Source of the DNA: Gavia stellata
Taxonomy: Eukaryota > Chordata > Aves > Gaviiformes > Gaviidae
Length of the DNA: 64,000 bases
Reading direction: 5' to 3'
Assembly: GCF_030936135.1 (NCBI RefSeq)
Contig: NC_082603.1
Location: 35,506,329 to 35,570,328, forward strand
The translations under genes were made by a program, and so were the position numbers. The notes beneath the pieces were generated by a model, which made no database searches, was not told the origin of the DNA, and saw nothing but the letters and a program-made list of their open reading frames with translations. Of this stretch, positions 29,401 to 38,939 are shown one piece after another; within the stretch, counting starts at the first letter, position 1, and each line of letters opens with the position of its first letter.

Positions 29401-31583
29401 GTGTGCACAGATTTTGTGCTGTTCGTACACAGAGGCTGTAAAAGAGCTGTCCTTTTATTTTGCTGTAGATAATTGTAATCTTTTGTTTTCCATTAATATA
29501 ATGTGACTGGCCCCAGAAATACTAAACAGTATATGCTCTCCAGTGTAGTCATCATGTCTTCATTCATTTTACTACATAGCAAAAGTAGTGAATGCTACTT
29601 GGATAGTTTGAAAGTGACTTAAACTTAAAATCTGTATTTTACTAAAAGGGATAAAAAGAAGGAAGAGAAAGAAAAGAAACGTTCGAAAACTCCCCCCAAA
29701 AGCTACAGCACAACTAGACGATCAAGAAGCACAAGCAGGTAGAGTAACAAGAGAGCTTTCCTTGGTCTCTTGTTTCCAGCATGCTTTATCCACTTTAATA
29801 GAAAGAACGTTCTTGTACGTAATAGGGTGATGATTCTGTTGTGGATATATTGGGTATCTGCACAAATGCATGTATACTCTCTCTACCTATGTCTATAAGA
29901 TGCTTTTTTTCCCCCCGATACTGTAATTTTCTGGAGGTATTGTTTGAGCTTAGAATAGTTTCTACTTGCTCTATATCAAAGGGAGTATGATACGTTGAGG
30001 TCAGTGTTAAACCCTTTCCTGATTTAAGGAATAAATACATGCAAAATGTGTGCCATTCTTTTCTAAAAAACTTCCAAAATTAACTTGCAATATTAACAAG
30101 AACAAACTGTTCTGTTTCTGCGTGCAAAAAGAGTCAGTAGCCCTCATACAGTCTAAGCTGGCAGTTTGTTCATGAAGGTGGAGGCAGAACAGGAAGCAAC
30201 TTCCTCTACTGATCAGCAGCGGTGTGGGCTTTGCAGTACTGCTAATAGTGAACATTCATTTGGAGTTACACGTATTTACTACCTTTTGAGCAGTGCTGGT
30301 TTTGGAGCCAGAGATGTATTTGTAGCTTAAAAAAAAAAAAAGCTTTGATCTCTCTTTCCTGCAGAGAAAGACGACGTAGAAGAAGCAGGAGTGGGACACG
30401 GTCACCTAAAAAACCCAGGTCTCCTAAAAGGAAAATGTCCCGGTCCCCATCTCCAAGAAGGTCAGTAAGCCTCTTGGCTAAAAACAAAACAAAACAAAAA
30501 ACCAAACAAAAAAACCCCAGTGTCTCGGTGGAAAATTCCCAAGATGTGAACTATCGCAAAGATCACAGTGGGGTAATTTTGAAGACGGTGTGTGTTTTGG
30601 TTTGTTCCTTGTACCTAGCCCGTAAGTTGTCGTCTTGAGAGACAGTGGGTCTCTGCTGCCTGCTACTGCTTTTATCGTAATTTAATCAGCTTCAAGCGTA
30701 GAGCTTCTCTGTTCGTGCCCAAGCACTCCAAATGTGAGGTGTTCCGGGGTGAGGAGTGGGAGATACCCAGAGTTCCCGGCCCGTTTGGCTCTGTACAACC
30801 GGAGTCAACTGACTTTGGGGTGGGCCTGGGCATTTTGTGATCCTCTCTCCCTGAACGGGGAACTTGAGGCGCTCCTTCACAGAACGCTATAGTGTTGCTG
30901 TTCTTAGCACAGCGTTTCTCAGACTTCGCTTTGTGGTGGTGGTGTTTGATCCAGAGCTAAGAAATCGGGATGTTGGGCTATTTTCTGGAAGTGAATGGTA
31001 TATCTTAGTTGCACACCGCTGTTTCTCCCTTTAGATTTGTAATGAGCTATGGGTAACAGCCTGGGCACGGTCTGCGTTCTAGTTATGGAATGGTGCGATT
31101 GTGGTTTTCATTCTTCTATGTACTTTATCATTGTAGACATAAAAAGGAAAAAAAGAAGGATAAAGACAAGGAGAGAAGTAGAGATGAGAGGGAGCGGTCA
31201 ACAAGCAAGAAAAAAAAAAGCAAAGACAAAGAGAAGGATCGAGAACGAAAATCCGAGAGTGATAAAGATGTGAAAGTATGTTTTAAAAACGTGTTTAACT
31301 TCACTGCCTGCACTGTAGTATTAACCCTAAACCGACAGGGACTTTGAAAGCAAGTTTTACTCTTTTTTTTTTTATCTCTGCAAAGCAGGTCACAAGGGAT
31401 TATGATGAGGAAGAACAAGGATACGACAGTGAGAAGGAGAAAAAGGAAGAAAAGAAAATGGCAGATTCTTCCTCCCCTAAAGTTAAGGAGTCTGCTGCTG
31501 ATAAAGGAAGTGGAGACTCAGCAAGGGAATCCAAAGTAAACGGGGATGATCACCATGAAGAGGACATGGATATGAGTGACTGA
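11298..31583 (+). CDS. SRSF11: SRSF11 (p54), serine/arginine-rich splicing factor 11, complete
   Basis: Twelve coding exons join in phase to 1,380 nt, giving 459 residues plus a stop. Residues 6-87 form an RRM-like domain (DVIQVTNVSPSASSEQMRTL onward). Residues 88-171 are rich in Ala, Gly, Leu and Pro (ANAVAGLLPGGGLL, LAALGLPGANL). Residues 172-214 include the conserved EEAMKRVREAQSLISAAIEP. Residues about 216-350 are an RS domain, 350-394 a Lys/Glu/Arg-rich block, and the acidic tail ends HHEEDMDMSD. SRSF11 is a nuclear splicing factor that contacts U2AF65 and promotes exon, including microexon, inclusion; this is family knowledge. Mammalian p54, as I recall it, is about 25 residues longer at the N-terminus with a Gly-rich run that is absent here. 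Neighbours are LRRC40, divergent, and ANKRD13C, convergent. Confidence 0.96.
11426..17331 (+). other. SRSF11 intron 1
   Basis: This 5.9-kb intron starts within the CpG island and becomes AT-rich after 11.8 kb. A triple GATACTAGT repeat lies at 13,084-13,113. No transposon, RNA gene or convincing alternative exon was recognised. Confidence 0.75.
17332..17465 (+). CDS. SRSF11: SRSF11 coding exon 2
   Basis: The 134-nt exon follows a TTTCTTTCTTTTTCAG acceptor. It encodes DSPLPVSSRVCFVKFHDPDS through VDRALIVVPYAE, including the RNP1-like strand VCFVKF that completes the RRM. The donor is GTTTGT. Confidence 0.96.
17466..21438 (+). other. SRSF11 intron 2
   Basis: This is a 4.0-kb AT-rich intron. 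Strong acceptor-like pyrimidine tracts occur near 18,335, 20,272 and 21,025. Only the last is followed by a convincing donor and is listed separately as a candidate cassette exon. No transposon was recognised. Confidence 0.7.
21026..21142 (+). other. Candidate poison cassette exon in SRSF11 intron 2
   Basis: A strong acceptor (TTTTTCTGTGTGCTTTATAG) opens a 117-nt segment that ends GTACAG before a GTGATG donor. The segment contains six CpGs, while the intron around it has very few. Read in phase after coding exon 2 it gives VKQPTRVVVHKTAFES and then a TGA at 21,073-21,075, more than 55 nt before the next junction. Inclusion would therefore be expected to trigger nonsense-mediated decay. Use of this exon is inferred, not shown. 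Confidence 0.42.
21439..21548 (+). CDS. SRSF11: SRSF11 coding exon 3
   Basis: The 110-nt exon encodes VIPDETKALSLLAPANAVAG through LLPTPNPLSQ. It has a CTCTGCAG acceptor and a GTAGGC donor and ends on a codon boundary. Confidence 0.96.
21549..23582 (+). other. SRSF11 intron 3
   Basis: This 2.0-kb intron holds two weak exon-like segments, at 22,395-22,437 and 22,797-22,916, discussed under findings. Nothing else was recognised. Confidence 0.7.
23583..23675 (+). CDS. SRSF11: SRSF11 coding exon 4
   Basis: The 93-nt exon is exactly 31 codons: IGAVPLAALGAPALDPALAA through LPGANLNSQ, a hydrophobic Ala/Leu/Pro-rich segment. Both ends lie on codon boundaries, so skipping it would keep the frame. 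The donor is GTATGT. Confidence 0.96.
23676..25182 (+). other. SRSF11 intron 4
   Basis: This is 1.5 kb of AT-rich intron with a long T-rich tract before the acceptor. No other feature was recognised. Confidence 0.75.
25183..25232 (+). CDS. SRSF11: SRSF11 coding exon 5
   Basis: The 50-nt exon encodes SLAADQLLKLMSTVDP plus the first two bases of a lysine codon. It has a TTTTTCTCACAG acceptor and a GTAAGC donor. Confidence 0.95.
25233..26685 (+). other. SRSF11 intron 5
   Basis: This 1.45-kb intron holds no recognised feature beyond its splice signals. Confidence 0.75.
26686..26813 (+). CDS. SRSF11: SRSF11 coding exon 6
   Basis: The 128-nt exon encodes LNHVAAGLVSPSLKSDTSSK and then EIEEAMKRVREAQSLISAA through IEP, a predicted helix conserved in the family. 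It has a TTTACCAG acceptor and a GTAATT donor. Confidence 0.96.
27254..27307 (+). other. Candidate 54-nt frame-preserving cassette exon in SRSF11 intron 6
   Basis: A T-rich acceptor ending TTTATTTTAG is followed 54 nt later by a GTAACT donor. In phase between coding exons 6 and 7 it would insert 18 residues beginning EQDAAVHPQMSDPPNLRN with no stop. The donor is weak (A at -1), and an open 54-nt stretch is not rare by chance. Confidence 0.25.
27821..27902 (+). CDS. SRSF11: SRSF11 coding exon 7, start of RS domain
   Basis: The 82-nt exon encodes DKKDEKRRHSRSRSRSRRRR and then TPSSSRH, with AG left for the next arginine. It has a TTTTTAACTCCAG acceptor and a GTAGTT donor. Confidence 0.95.
27903..29066 (+). 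other. SRSF11 intron 7
   Basis: This 1.2-kb AT-rich intron has no recognised feature. Confidence 0.75.
29067..29198 (+). CDS. SRSF11: SRSF11 coding exon 8, RS domain
   Basis: The 132-nt exon encodes RRSRSRSRRRSHSKSRSRRR and on through SHSRERSRRSRSTSKT. It follows the pattern of coding exons 7-10, each ending with AG of a split arginine codon, so several RS exons could be skipped in frame. Confidence 0.95.
29649..29738 (+). CDS. SRSF11: SRSF11 coding exon 9, RS domain
   Basis: The 90-nt exon encodes DKKKEEKEKKRSKTPPKSYS and TTRRSRSTS. The acceptor is TACTAAAAG, a pyrimidine-poor site, followed directly by GGATAAAAAG. The donor is GTAGAG. Confidence 0.93.
29739..30364 (+). other. SRSF11 intron 9
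   Basis: This 626-nt intron has a 13-A run at about 30,329 and a CTTTCCTGCAG acceptor. No other feature was recognised. The preceding intron, 29,199-29,648 (450 nt), is likewise plain. Confidence 0.75.
30365..30460 (+). CDS. SRSF11: SRSF11 coding exon 10, RS domain
   Basis: The 96-nt exon encodes ERRRRRSRSGTRSPKKPRSP and KRKMSRSPSPR. The donor GTCAGT is suboptimal (C at +3). A GTAAGC four bases downstream and a GTAAGT at 30,622 are competing sites. Confidence 0.94.
30461..31136 (+). other. SRSF11 intron 10, CpG-retaining intron
   Basis: Unlike the other introns this one carries about 22 CpGs in roughly 650 bases. The frame of exon 10 stays open about 180 nt into it. It contains a consensus GTAAGT donor at 30,622 and an internal acceptor/donor pair at 30,690-30,748. 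These are the marks of a regulated or retained intron, but no transcript evidence is available here. Confidence 0.5.
31137..31275 (+). CDS. SRSF11: SRSF11 coding exon 11, Lys/Glu-rich block
   Basis: The 139-nt exon encodes HKKEKKKDKDKERSRDERER and on through RERKSESDKDVK, a highly charged, low-complexity region. It has a TTATCATTGTAG acceptor and a GTATGT donor and ends on a codon boundary. Confidence 0.96.
31386..31583 (+). CDS. SRSF11: SRSF11 coding exon 12 with stop codon
   Basis: The 198-nt coding part encodes QVTRDYDEEEQGYDSEKEKK through HHEEDMDMSD and TGA at 31,581-31,583. The acceptor AAGCAG is a NAGNAG tandem, so starting at 31,389 would drop one glutamine. The intron before it is only 110 nt. 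Confidence 0.96.
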   Translation, partial: QVTRDYDEEEQGYDSEKEKKEEKKMADSSSPKVKESAADKGSGDSARESKVNGDDHHEEDMDMSD

Positions 31584-32725
31584 ATTTTGCCTTTGCAGTG
31601 AACAGAGCTGCAGACGTGCATCAGTGTCATTCCTGTGTGATTCTTTTATGCTGTACTTGTTAATCCTAAATCTAGATGTATACAGCTCTTAAGCTATACA
31701 TGGTTTGTAAATCTCCTGATACTAACTCACGTCAAAAGCTTTCTAGAAAGGTAACCATTCTTGTTATGGCCGAAAGGGATTGCGTAGCCAAGCAATTTTT
31801 ACTAACTTGGTGATGCTTCAAGCAAAAGTAAAAAAGCTGCATGCATCTACAGCAGGCATGGACTGTTTGTTGTATGATCTCCTTTAGTAAATCAGCTCAC
31901 TTATGATAGTGTTTCTAGAATTTGATTCATTGCAGTAATAGAGCAGTATAGGGAATGCACTGACTGCATGTTGATTGTGGCAGAAACATCCTAAATGTTC
32001 TAAAATCCTACAACATACGGTGGATCTACTTGAGGGTCTTAACTGTGACTACACAAAAAAATTGACAGTCCAACTGAAAATAAGCATTCTGATATAGATA
32101 GTTTTATGTTTTGGGGTTTTTTAAGCCATGTGGCTGGGGTTGGTTTGTTTTCTTTTGTTTTTCCCGGTGGGTTTTGTTTGGCTTTGACAAAGTTAAAATG
32201 CACTAACCTTTTTGAGGGCTTTTCTTAGTCTGTCGGTTCAAATCCATCTCAGGCGAGCTGTAATGGTTCTTAGCTTTTCTTCTGGAGCCTTGGGAAGTGA
32301 AAATCTCTGCTTGATGAGTGCCCAGTGATTAAAGGTTGATTTGTGCAGTTTTCATAATCCAGGTTGTTTCATTTGTTAATGAGCTGAATACATTGCGAAA
32401 AGGTAGTGCATTTTAAAATTGACCTTCGTACGCTTTTAAAAGCAAGTCTACTTGATAATGTACTTTTTACTTGATCTCAAGTTGTATAAACTAATAAATT
32501 TGTGTTTACTGTCACTGCAGTAGTAATCTTATGCACACAGTGATTCCATGTTATATGCAAAGTAGTTAGGCAAGCTGTTTTCTTAGTTACCGAAGTTCAA
32601 GAGCTTTTACTTTTGTGCAGATAAAAAGACAAAAGTAGGCTACAGTCTGTGCCATGTTGATGTACAGTTTCTGAAATTGTTTTACAAAACTTTGATAATA
32701 AAACCCTTAAACTTATACTCGTGTT
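31584..32725 (+). other. SRSF11 3' UTR (inferred)
   Basis: AT-rich sequence follows the stop. AATAAA signals are at 32,493-32,498 and 32,697-32,702, and the second is followed by T/GT-rich sequence. The cleavage site is inferred. No open frame of interest is present. Confidence 0.65.
32697..32702 (+). terminator. SRSF11 poly(A) signal (proximal)
   Basis: AATAAA lies 1.1 kb after the stop, preceded by an AT-rich upstream region and followed within 20 bases by CTTATACTCGTGTTCC. An earlier AATAAA lies at 32,493. Confidence 0.55.
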
Positions 32726-35700
32726 CCTATAAAACTCGACTGGTATTTATTTACAGCACTGAATGTATGAAACTTTACCTCATTCATTTAGAGTATACAT
32801 TTTTCTTCGTCTGCCTATTTTAAAAGACCGTAACAACTCCGTCTCTTCAAAAACTGTAAGTGCAGTGACAGAGCTGATGAGTCGGCCATTTCAGCTCTAG
32901 TTAAGTACGTTATGCTAAAGAAAGTTATTTTACTTTTGGGGGGAGTGAAGGGAATGGGCTTAAATGGGAATCTAGAGGTATTATGGGACAAGTACCTTTA
33001 AAAACAAATACATATTTGTAAAAATTTTTTGTATTTTCATTGAAATATGAACATTCACCTCACCTTCAGGATGGCAGTGGAAGACTAGCAGGAACAGGAA
33101 GCAGCGAGTGCTTTGTGCGTATGAAGGAGCTGCTAATGTCAACTAAAAACTTAGTGGTTTAAGCTGGTAACTTTTGGAACAAAGCTGTAAGTCGTGCTTG
33201 AACTTATTGAATCTGATGAGTCAAACCACCTTTTTAAACTGTCCTGCCCCAGGCAAGGTGGAACTTGCCATTTAGATATGCAGAATTTGTAGAAATGTGA
33301 ATTTTTGCCAACTGTTTTGAGTATTTTGTCAATACAGAGAGATACTTGTCATACAGCCAGTTTAGGCTTTTACTTCTAGTGGAGAGTGAGTGATAGTTCT
33401 TGTAATAAAACGAAAATAGACACGGACAAGGCGCACCACGTCTTCATAGATGTGCCTTTTTTCTTGCCAAGATATCTGTATGTGAAGTACAAGAACGTAA
33501 ACTGATTTATAGTAATAAAGTAAAACCTCCTTGATCCTTAGGCTTGTTGTGAAAGTCATTCGCATGCTGTAATGAAGGACCCAGATGAAGGACTGAGTCG
33601 GGGCATTGAGCTCAAGATGGTGGATCCAGGGCTATCTGTAACTAAGTTCTGTTGTTTCTAGTTGATTTTACTAACAAACCAAGTGTGTGTTGTGTACTGA
33701 CTGTGTACCTCCGGCTGCCCAAGCCCAAATACACACTGGAGAAAGAGGGGTGTGGTGTTAGACCACATTTGCTAATTGTGCACGCACAACCTTGCCTCGT
33801 CTTGGTTTGTTGCCCTTCAGGGCCGGAGCACATAGTGGCTGAGCCCGCAGAGCTCAGGGAACCGCCTGTACCTCCTCATATGAGCCACTGCCCTCCTGCA
33901 TCGCTTGAACCTGTATGACAGCTTCCTCTCCCACGTCAAGACACGCCATGTTGCAGTTAGAGCACTGAGCTGGAAGAACAGCTTCATTTTAGTAATTAGA
34001 AGTTGGATTGCTAATTATTAGGGAGCATAGCCTCGCCTGCCTCTGGAGCTGAGGCTGTCCAAAAGTCATGTACCATCTCTGCGTTACTGAAGAAGTTTAA
34101 TCCTGATGTAGGAGCAGCTGCTCCTGCCCTCTGGCATTCACACAGGTGGATTTCACTGACAGTGGTAACTTGCAGGAGTTTTTCCACTTTAAATTGTAGT
34201 GAACCAGGCAGCACCGGTTGGCTGTGGAGGCAGCACCCATTAGTACTGGTCAGCTGGGTCACAGAGAGAGGATGCAGAGTAACTAAAACTGGCTAATTGT
34301 GAGCTGAAGAGCAAGGGGATGTGGTTGTGTTTCTCCCCAACCAAAGAGGGGCAACTATTTTTAGACCAAACCTGAAGTTGTTGGAACATGCCAGCTAGGA
34401 ACCACAGCTGCATAATACTCTTTTGTGGGTTGCAGTTATGAAAGCCTGTGCTGTATTAGATGTTTCAGTAGTTACTGTTTCTGCTACCAGAGTTCTTCAA
34501 ACCCAAAACATTTTAAATTCAAATAGGATTCATTTTTGCCTGTAATGCATCAGCCTTATGTTTGCTGTTGTCAGATTTCAGCTTTCATGCCAGCTGTTCC
34601 ATTTGCACATCAGCATCAAGGTGGCCAAAAGCGGGTGACCTTGAGGAACGAGACCTCTTTTCCTCTAAAATGAAACTAAAAATGCCGATAGTGATTTTGT
34701 TCCAACTTCTCAGGTACCCATCAGCACACAGCTCATGCTGCAGTATTTCATTTGGAATGAAGGTATACGACAGGTTTCATGAGAACAAAGGAGCACAATC
34801 GGATGGAAAAAGTTATGTTCTGCTGTTGACGCTGCAGACTTCTGTTTCAGTCGTTGGGCCGTCATACACAGGTGACTGACTTACCGTATGCAAAAGAAAA
34901 GTGTCTTGCTCAGTTGTACCTTCCCAGGCATCAATCTGGAAAGACCCTAGCACCCTTTAAAAGTACTTCATCACAGCCAAGGCCAGGCTTGTAGCTACCC
35001 ACACTACTTAATGGTGTGTGGTAGCAACATAAAGGCTCCAACTGCACAGTTTACCAAAATCTTTTGTTTCTAACTGGTAATGTTTCAAGCACTTTCTGTA
35101 ACTCCAACCACGAGTTCTCCTTACCCTTTACAAATTTGAGATTTTAAAAGTTACCAAATCGTTAACTCTAGAGGGATGTCCTGATCTCTGCTCTGCAAGC
35201 TCAACTTTTGATGCTTGCAGGAGGGAAGAGCAATTTCTAAGTAAAAAAAAAAACCCAAAAAACCTTCCACAAGGCAAAGTGAAACTTGAAGTTCCAGGTT
35301 TTGCTCTCCAAGTCACCCCCAGTTCTTCTGAGAGATTGCTGTTATGACCAGTTGTCATATCTTGTTATTTAAATGAATGCATTTCAGGATTTCCGAGATA
35401 AGATGCTTGTAATCACTGAACACAGGTCAGCAAGCTTGAAAGGTCTCCCTCCCTCCCTCCCTCCCAAGTAACTACTCCTAAACTGCTGCCGCCCTCGCTC
35501 TAGGTAAATGCCAGAGCTACTGCCCCTGTCCTTCCACCACTGCTACTCCACTGTGTACTAGACAGTCTAATAACATTCGGAGCTTTACAGAGGGTAAAGA
35601 ACAGTCTCCAATGAAAATGCAGGATTTTATTTAAAAAAAGACCAATAAAATGCCCTTGCAGAACGTGGCAGCGTGAGCTTGTCCCCTCAGATCGAATCCC

Positions 35701-35794
35701 TGCTCAGAGCTGCATGTCCACAGTGTATAAATATCCTGAAAAGTACTGTGACAGGAGAGCTAAAACTTGATTTTCACATTGAACAGTTTCAGAA
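32726..35794. other. Spacer between the SRSF11 and ANKRD13C 3' ends
   Basis: This is three kilobases without a recognised gene. Plus-strand AATAAA signals at 33,404-33,409 and 33,514-33,519 could extend SRSF11. A TCCC tandem repeat lies at 35,447-35,465. Scattered short frames resemble no known protein. Confidence 0.6.
35447..35465. repeat. TCCC tetranucleotide repeat
   Basis: Nearly five copies of a TCCC unit lie in tandem in the convergent intergenic spacer. Confidence 0.85.
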
Positions 35795-35818
35795 TCAAAC
35801 AAACAGCATATTTTGGTC

Positions 35819-35824
35819 TTTATT
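35819..35824 (-). terminator. ANKRD13C poly(A) signal (distal)
   Basis: TTTATT on the plus strand is AATAAA on the gene strand. A second copy lies at 35,626-35,631. Cleavage is inferred about 20 bases beyond. Confidence 0.45.
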
Positions 35825-38800
35825 CTAACAAATGATACAACCAAAAATTACTATTAGTGAAGGTAAGTTAAAAACATGGACGAGACAACTAGTAAAATGC
35901 AAAGAAGTGACATTGTTTCCATGATAATTACAAATTGTAAGGAAAATAAATGTGAAACTGCAGCATTACAGGAAATTTGTTAATACAGATTAAGTAATGC
36001 AGTCATCCTTGCATGAATTACAAATCAAGAACAAATACGTTTAAAAAAACAGTTGCTTTGAATATCAACTTAACAAGGTGGGTTTCCAGCACAAATATAT
36101 CCAGAGTTTTTTGTAACAAATCATTTCAATACATAAATCAAGAATTGCAGTAAAGTGAGTACAGTGACTACAACAGCAGCTCCTTGAAAGGAAAAAAAAA
36201 CGCATTCCCTTTGCCACAAATTAAAGCAATATTTTGGAAGACCAGTAAGACAGTTTGGTTAAGAAACAACCCCAGGAATTCTTTTGCAACAATTTCTTAT
36301 TTCAGTTTACCAAAATTAATGGCTGTCTTTTAATACTTATTCATAAAAAAACCTCTCACAGCCATCAGAAAATAAAAAAGCAAGTGGTGAGATCAGAAAG
36401 AACCAACGCCCCAAGCTCTGAACTGAGGCATCTCTCCCACAGCCCTGGTACTGAGGTTTCCTCCTCCACGCGTGTCGCTCGCACCGTTGTCAGCTTCACC
36501 TCAAAGAGCAGCAGGGTGCCAATGCCCATCTTAGTACAGTGATTCTTACCCAACCTGTGCAACCCCCTTGTTCATCCCGCTTGTCTTAACCATGGGTGAT
36601 ACTGCACACCCCGGCTGCTGCATCCAGAAAGGCGGTTTTAGTTCTTTAGTATTCTTACATTCCAGGGTATCTTGTTGCAGTGGAACTCCCTACACGTGCA
36701 CCAGTCAAATTAACAAGTTAAAGCTGACGTGTTTCTTGCTGCGCAGCGGTGATGGGACAACCTCTGTAAAACCACTGTGGATATGTATTCACTCTACAGG
36801 GGACCAAACCTTCCCTTAACACCCAACATGGTCTTAAGGAAAAGACAAGGGGAAAACCAAAAATGAAGTTCTGCTAGATCAATCCTGCTAGAAAAAACAA
36901 ATTTCCAAAAGATATCCGAACAGGAGATCGCAAGTGGTAAGGACACCGGTGCCCACAGCACAGCTGCGGACTAAGGCTCCCTCTATACTAGAAACACTTC
37001 ACCCATCCACAGCGCTGGCCAAGCTTCGGTGCAGACACATCCACACCGACAAACACGCTCTCGCTGTCAGTACAGCACAAAACCCCTTGCAAGCAAAACA
37101 AACGATAGTGGATAAAACATTTCTCTCAGTGTGGACAGTGTCAGCACTAAAGAACTGCACCAGCACAGCTACGCTGCCAGGATCACATCTCTTCACGCCT
37201 GTGGACTGTTAAAGTTGTGCCAAGACGCAAGTCCCTAAGGTAGGCTCAGCCTAACATCATGCTCGCTAATGAGGATTTCTGCAGCGTATCTGTCAGGAAA
37301 CCATGCCCCAAGTGTCCCCATGTTTTAAGTTTCAAAACTCATCACTAGGAATGTTTCAGACAGAAAACACATCACCCAAAGTTGGAAGGAAATGTACCGA
37401 GAGACAGTTCCCCGAGTCTTACTTCATGAGGCTGTCAGAGGAGTCTGAACACAGTCACTGAACTGGAGAGGACAACCTGGCTGGAGTCAGGTCATTCAGC
37501 TCCACAGTAAGAAGGAAAGAAGGAGCAGGGTATGTTCACCATAATAATGTAAAAAGATACAGTCAACCAAACCTGTGTCCACTCTTCTCTGCTGACACTC
37601 CCAATTAGAGCAAGCCTTACAATAGCAACCCACTATAAAAAGTTTCTGCAAATCTTAAAACATATCAAAGTTAGTAGTTGCGTAATCATGAAGGTTAAAA
37701 AAACCCACAAAATCTGCAGCCGGAGTCCATGGAAATCACAGACAACATTTCCACAAACTGCAGCAGGCTTTGAGTCAGACACCTCATTTGCCACCAGAAG
37801 ACGACATGGGCTGTTCTGTAGGCAGATGGAGATATACATGTTTTCACGTGAGGCTACATAAAAAGCTTTGTTCTTAAAGATTTTTAAGTCTAGAATCCAG
37901 TCCATTGCAGTTGCTGTATTGCCTAAACCATGTAGCTCCAGCTACATGTTCGCCTTCCTACATCAGCAAGCTCTGTGATGTAATTTAGAATAACCAAAAC
38001 TGCAGAGTTATATGAAACACATGGTTCTTTCCCTGGAACACCGAAAAAACTGACTTCTAACATTCACCGTAGGGAGAAAAGTTCTGCATTTGCTGACACT
38101 TCCAAGCAACTCGGCACTCCTGTACGGCACCTGCACCCACTTCAGTTTCAGCCCCGGCACAAGACCCGATCCAGCAGCACTACACAAAACATTCTACCCT
38201 GCAACGGGCACCTGTGAAAGAGGGCGACAGGAGAAACCTGTATTTGGCCCCACTGACGTTTAATCCTGACCTCCAGCACCGACAGGATAATTCAGTCTCT
38301 ACATACATTCAAGCCTGGTCTCTCACGGTAAGGATAGCAGCTGTGTCTAAGGAGGAGCACGAGGTGGGTGTCAATTTATACCACAGACGTAAAACACTAG
38401 GAATTCATAATGACTTGGAAGAACAAGTTCTATCATTCCTACCGAATGTTCAACATCTGCTACTGATACAGTACTTCAGAAGTAGTTACAATTCTACATT
38501 TCCCATTGCTTTTTCCCCCCCCTATAGTTTTATTTTCAATTTGATTTTGAATTAATAACTCCAGTGTATCGATCACAGCCTGCAAAGTAAACGTTACTCA
38601 CCTGTCAAACTTGCAGGTTTATAGTGATGCTGGAAGAGGATCAACCTCAACTTCTGATTTTCAGTTTATCTGTACTTTGCCGATAGTGATTCACTAGGAC
38701 TCCACTGATGGAGTGGATTCTGTACTTCTCTAGAGCAGCCTCTTTGGGTTTTATACAGACGGATTCCAGAATTTTTTAAAGAACGTCTGCTTCAGACATG

Positions 38801-38933
38801 TATTTCCACGTTCTGTCGATGTGCCTGACAAGTCAGCTTTTATTGCCTTGTGATAGGCCGTCTCTGTTTATCACCTGCACGGTTAGTTAGGTTGGTTACC
38901 TTTACTAAGCATTGATGGTACTCTTTATTATAA

Positions 38934-38939
38934 AGTTTG
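38934..38939 (-). terminator. ANKRD13C poly(A) signal (proximal candidate)
   Basis: This AATAAA on the gene strand lies 1.4 kb after the stop in an AT-rich stretch. It would produce a shorter 3' UTR lacking the CpG-dense block. Confidence 0.4.

Noticed and set aside
32236-32246. GGTTCAAATCC, a perfect tRNA/SINE B-box match
   Set aside because: The flanking bases do not pair into a T-arm and no A box lies at the right distance. It is within the SRSF11 3' UTR and is probably chance.
36365-36562. Minus-strand frame with GTLLLFEVKL, faintly like an FKBP-type strand
   Set aside because: The likeness covers about ten residues, no neighbouring FKBP motif follows, and it lies in the inferred ANKRD13C 3' UTR.
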